Part shown: positions 60,530-64,000 of the stretch, piece after piece | Layout: every line of letters starts with the position of its first letter | Position numbering within the stretch: the stretch's first letter is position 1 | Source of the DNA: Gnetum montanum | Taxonomy: Eukaryota > Streptophyta > Gnetopsida > Gnetales > Gnetaceae | NCBI GenBank assembly: GCA_015680685.1 | Contig: MNCI01001919.1 | Location: forward strand, 342,079 to 406,078 | Length of the DNA stretch: 64,000 nt | Direction: 5' to 3' | Notes under the pieces: model-generated | What the model was told of the DNA's origin: nothing | Database searches by the model: none | Seen by the model: the letters and a program-made list of their open reading frames with translations, nothing else | Translations under genes and position numbers: made by a program

Positions 60530-60983
60530 GATGCTATGTAAAAAATGCAAAAGTTGTAGATGCTAAAAAATAGCTAAGTATAGGAATGTTGAAAAATGGC
60601 TAAGTATGAAGATGTTGAAAAATGTTAAAAAAGTGGCTAAGTCTAACAAAACTACTAAAAAAAACTAACTTTAGTGTGCTACACTTGCTATACTAAGGTT
60701 TTCTATGCTCTTACATTGAGAGCTAGCTATGCTCTCTTGAGCACATAGAGTTTTGGCTAAGTGCCAAAGATATGCTTTGGATTTAGTCCAATGGGGTTCT
60801 AGGGAAATTGACAACTGGGTCCAATCTATAGCAACTCTCTCATAGATAACTCTTGTGTTGGCCTATGATCTAGCTATTACCATGGTAGGTCCATAGGGGT
60901 GTTGGGTCTATGCTAGTTTGAGGCTAGTAACAGAGGTGCAAAGAGCATGTGAGACTACCACTGAACAAAGAAGGAAATGGCAT
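60530..60983 (-). other. 5' leader of element Z
   Basis: No gene. It includes TAGCTATGCTCTCTTGAGCA-like palindromic words (about 60,715-60,745) and a block matching the X and Y leaders (GACTCATC / GTGTAGATYGGTC type) around 60,790-60,900. Confidence 0.55.
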
Positions 60984-61002
60984 GGCCCTCCTTCTAGCAC
61001 CA
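60984..61002 (-). other. Primer-binding site of element Z
   Basis: The minus strand reads TGGTGCTAGAAGGAGGGCC, the same site as in X and Y, 6 nt from the LTR end at 61,009. Confidence 0.7.
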
Positions 61003-61008
61003 GAAAAC

Positions 61009-62698
61009 TATAGCGACCAAAACCATCAGTGGTTGGAATGGTCATGTCGAGGGTTCTAAAGGCTATGATATAGTTGTAACCCCATCCCCATTTGAAGGGC
61101 TATCTTTGGAGGGGAAAATGAAGGTAGAGCACTTGGGACGATCTTATCAATCAAATTGGGACTTACAAAGTGTTTCGATGAATGAGTTCTAGGGGTTTGG
61201 ATAGTGTTTTCAGTCATACCAGGGTCAACTAAGCTTGAGTGTAGCAAGATTTCCCAGTGCAAGAACGATGGTGAAAACATGAAAATACATGCAAAATAGC
61301 AAAAAAAAATGTGAGTGGAATGCTAAATGCCAAAATAAGTACTTGAAAATGTAAAGGATTTTCAAGAGAGGAAGAATGGCACCACCCCAAATGGGGGGAG
61401 TGTCGCAATTACAAAGAAAAGGTAAGGAGGTACATGTTGTATAGATGGGCATAATAGGTAGCATATTCATAGTCCCTAGGGTGTCCAGGTTGTGGAAACT
61501 AACATGTGTCATGAAGCCTATGCTTGCTGGGTTGGCTACTATGGTGACTCATGGGCTGCGGTGTGCTTGGTAGTTGTGAAAACGTGTTGCCAAGGTGCAA
61601 AGTGTTTTAGGGGTGCGAGGTGCTCCAAATGACTTAGATACTAAGTGATTCTTGGGTTTTTCAAATAGATGCAAGGATTGCCAATCAAAATGCCAAAATG
61701 CCAACTGCCAAATGAAATTACCAACCAACCCCTAAAATGTGAGTCATAGGGGTATTTATAGGCCTAGGGTTGATGTGAAATGCAAATCAACCACCATGTG
61801 GCAAAAGGAGTAGTTGTGGCTATGCTAGATCCAACTACGCTAGAGTAATTGGTGATATGCTTTGGTGTGCTCTAATGGACCCCAAGAGGCTACTATATTG
61901 TGACTACATTGCCAAGACTACATGTTCTAGAGTTGAAAAGATTGCAATGTACCTACAAACAGTGAAAAATAATGCAATTTGGAGGCTACACTCTAGGACT
62001 ATGTTGTCCCCTCTTTCAAGTGGGATCAAGCATGAAAATAATTTGAGGACAAATAGGGGATGCAAAAGAGATTCAAATTGCTAATCTTGCTTGCTAGAGG
62101 AATGTTGAGGTTGAGATGGATGCTAGTGTTGAGCTCTAGAAGCTTGTGGAGGTTGTTCTACATTGCTATGCTAGCTACACTCTAGAGCGTAACCCAACAG
62201 TTAGGCAAATTCTGCAAAAATTGAAGTCTAGTACTTGCTATGCTAGCTATGCTCTGGAGCGTAGCATTGACACTTAGAAAAAATTGGCAAAACTTGTAAT
62301 CATCATCTAGGCTATGTTGGCTATGCTCTAGAGCATAGCAAGAAGGGTAGCCTCAAGAGTTAGAAAATCTACCAAAATGCTTTTTCCTAACTTGATAGCT
62401 CCTAGCTTGATACTTAGGAAAAATGGACATTGAAATGCATGCTATGCTAGCTACACTCTAGAGTGCAGCAGGAAGAATGGGAATGTAGCGGAACACTTAG
62501 AAAATTTTTGCAACTACTATCAACACTTAGAAAATTTTGCAATTCTAGTTTTATGCTACATGCTACATTGACTACACTCTAGAGCATAGTCCTAGTAGTG
62601 GAGGGATGGGCCAAACACTTGGAAAAAATTTGCTTGGTGTTGACACTTAGACAAATTTGCCATTGAGGTGTTTTTGCCCAAATTTTGTGGTTTTTTTA
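61009..62698 (-). repeat. 5' LTR of element Z (1690 bp)
   Basis: It aligns with 11,783-12,371 and then 43,225-44,391, showing where X split the other LTR. The TATA box is at 61,753-61,760 (minus). The outer end is eroded: TAAAAAAACCAC where the 3' LTR has TGAAACACCAC. Palindromes such as GCTATGCTC-TG-GAGCGTAGC (62,246-62,265) recur about every 100-120 bp. Confidence 0.88.
61753..61760 (-). promoter_or_regulatory. TATA box, Z 5' LTR
   Basis: TATAAATA on the minus strand, 938 bp from the LTR's outer end, in the context CCTATAAATACCCC. Confidence 0.6.
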
Positions 62699-62700
62699 AG

Positions 62701-63490
62701 CCCCAAGAGCAAGAAGCTAAAGTGACTCATGTCATAAGACTTCTTTGGGAGGATCCCAAAGTGGAATCTATTCATTAGATTCTCATTGCTGAAACTGTCT
62801 AGTCAAGGTAAGATGAGGTGCTAAGGCCAAGACCCAATTTGGAGGTCACATTAACAAAGGCCTACCTTGAAAAGATCTAAAACAAGGAGGTTTAGAGTTT
62901 GATTCCTCAAGAACTCAAATTTTGATCCTTCTTAGAACTAGCATCCAAGAAAGTTCATACATAATAGTAGGAATCTCCCATGTGGTCCATTCTTTTCTCT
63001 AGGGGGAATGGTACATGTAGGATATTTACTTATTCTAGAAAAAACACTAAGAAAGATGCATCAGATAAAATCAAAGACATCACCATTTCCAACTCAATTG
63101 AGGCCTTTTTTGAGGCCCTTAGTTTATCCAACATTAGGATAACTTTGATGAAGATATTCATCCAAGTAGACCTTGAAGCAAAGAAAGAGTGGGTCCAACA
63201 CTGCTATGGGATGGATTTCAAGGAGTATGAGGCACTCACTAAGGCAAAGTGCATATATTTCAAAATTTCACCCTATGACTTAAACCCAATGATGAGGCCT
63301 AGTAAGATCATAGCCTTCTCCACCCATGCATGTGCCACTTTCAATAGGAAATTCCGTATCAACCTTCCTTAGCTTATCTATGTAGAGATAGAGAAGTAGT
63401 TCAAAGAAAATAAGCAAGGAAGAAAGAAACTTCTATTTCCAAGTCTAATTTGAAAACTCTACAAGAGGAAAGGCATAACATGCTATGAAA
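62701..63490 (+). pseudogene. Unrecognised decayed coding sequence flanking element Z
   Basis: A single plus-strand frame can be followed from 62,701 (PQEQEAKVTHVIRLLWEDPK) through an uninterrupted 130-codon part at 62,980-63,372 (NSIEAFFEALSLSNIRITLM, QVDLEAKKEWVQHCYGMD) to about 63,490, with about ten stops elsewhere. The residue mix looks like a globular protein and not chance translation. I do not recognise the family. It may be the gag or an extra gene of the retroelement that Z entered. Its 5' part is missing, either cut off by Z or not present in this window. Confidence 0.5.
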
Positions 63491-64000
63491 ATGGTACACT
63501 TTGTTATGTTCCTACCGAATCTTGATAGGAGATGCTGAAAGGTAAAGTAGATGTAAAGTTGTAAGTAGAGGAGTAGCCATCACCATCACCTATCAGGGAG
63601 ACCATATCAAAAGTACATAAAGCTATAGAAATAATTACAAAACTCTATGAGTAGCTACTATAATAATAATAATAGGGTTCAGCAAGTGATGGGGAGCCAT
63701 TAGTTTACCATCCAACATTAAGCCATCTTAATGAGGTCATTAGGACCATCATTTGGTTGGAGGAAACCATCCCATTGTTCTTAACACAACAAATGTAGGA
63801 ATCCACAGGAATAAATCCTAGTACTTGAGAAGTTATGGTGTTAATCCCTAGGCAAGAATTCCATGAAATCTCTAAAAATTCCATAACTTTCTCAGTGCAC
63901 TTAGAGGTAGCCAAGGGGGTAATTGTCCTAATGATGTAGCACCATAGACAAGAGATAGTGGAAAAAGTGGTGGATGATAGGATGGCCAAGGTCCTAAACA
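63491..64000 (+). other. Probable continuation of the decayed reading frame
   Basis: A small (TAA)n run lies at about 63,658-63,674. After it a plus-strand reading (NEVIRTIIWLEETIPLFL, IPRQEFHEISKNSITF) continues to the window edge with stops. I cannot assign a product. Confidence 0.35.

Larger units (their letters stand above)
11783..62698 (-). mobile_element. Element Z: outermost Tat/Ogre-like giant retrotransposon
   Basis: Read on the minus strand: 5' LTR 62,698-61,009, primer site 61,002-60,984, gag-pro 60,529-56,765, an antisense accessory gene (52,454-56,026 on the plus strand), pol 50,225-46,765, tandem repeats, polypurine tract, and a 3' LTR split by element X into 44,391-43,225 and 12,371-11,783. 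Removing X leaves about 20 kb. The two LTRs total about 1690 and 1756 bp. I do not see a convincing target-site duplication (GTAGT against AGCCC in the flanks), so the outer ends are approximate. Confidence 0.8.

Noticed and set aside
1-64000. Bacterial-type features, CRISPR arrays, riboswitches, and rRNA or tRNA genes
   Set aside because: None seen. The tandem arrays have no CRISPR-like spacer pattern and lie in plant retrotransposons.

Overview
This window is plant nuclear DNA made almost entirely of nested, decayed LTR retrotransposons. I see no intact host gene, rRNA, tRNA or CRISPR array. Plant Ty3/gypsy lineages (Athila-like and Tat/Ogre-like), very long elements, multi-level nesting and heavy loss of CpG with many C-to-T type stop codons all point to a large, old, repeat-rich land-plant genome. 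A gymnosperm is plausible, but the sequence alone does not prove it.

Layout. (1) 1-1831, minus strand: the 5' part of a young Athila-like element, with a 1006-bp LTR, a tRNA-Asp primer site and an undamaged gag frame running off the left edge. It sits in an older minus-strand gag fragment (1832-2480). (2) 2558-9.7 kb, plus strand: a heavily decayed Athila-like element of the same family as (1). (3) 9.7-11.8 kb: gene-free DNA with a tandem duplication and a microsatellite. (4) 11,783-62,698: a three-level nest of Tat/Ogre-like giants. Element Z (minus) is outermost. Element X (plus, 12,372-43,224) lies inside Z's 3' LTR. Element Y (plus, 19,654-39,026) lies inside X's gag with a 5-bp target duplication. 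(5) 62.7-64 kb: an unrecognised decayed reading frame in the flank.

The three Tat-like elements share gag with an HDT-type knuckle region, an aspartic protease, the same polypurine tract and LTR start, and an unusual primer site. Y and Z carry RT, and Y clearly carries two RNase H domains (typical of Tat) plus integrase. X has lost all of pol and has its LTR plus 5' leader duplicated in tandem.

The most interesting observation is that Y and Z both carry, between protease and reverse transcriptase, an extra multi-exon gene on the strand opposite gag-pol (Y: about 31,862 down to 25,851; Z: about 52,454 to 56,026). The two copies align exon by exon and share intron phases and splice-site positions. 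The largest exon is 1040 nt in one copy and 1039 in the other. Both end in a coiled-coil or charged exon and an acidic tail, and in both the gene is followed by homologous tandem repeats. It lies where Ogre elements are known to have an intron, so it may be an antisense gene inside a retrotransposon intron. Its function is unknown. Both copies carry stop codons, so neither is functional here.
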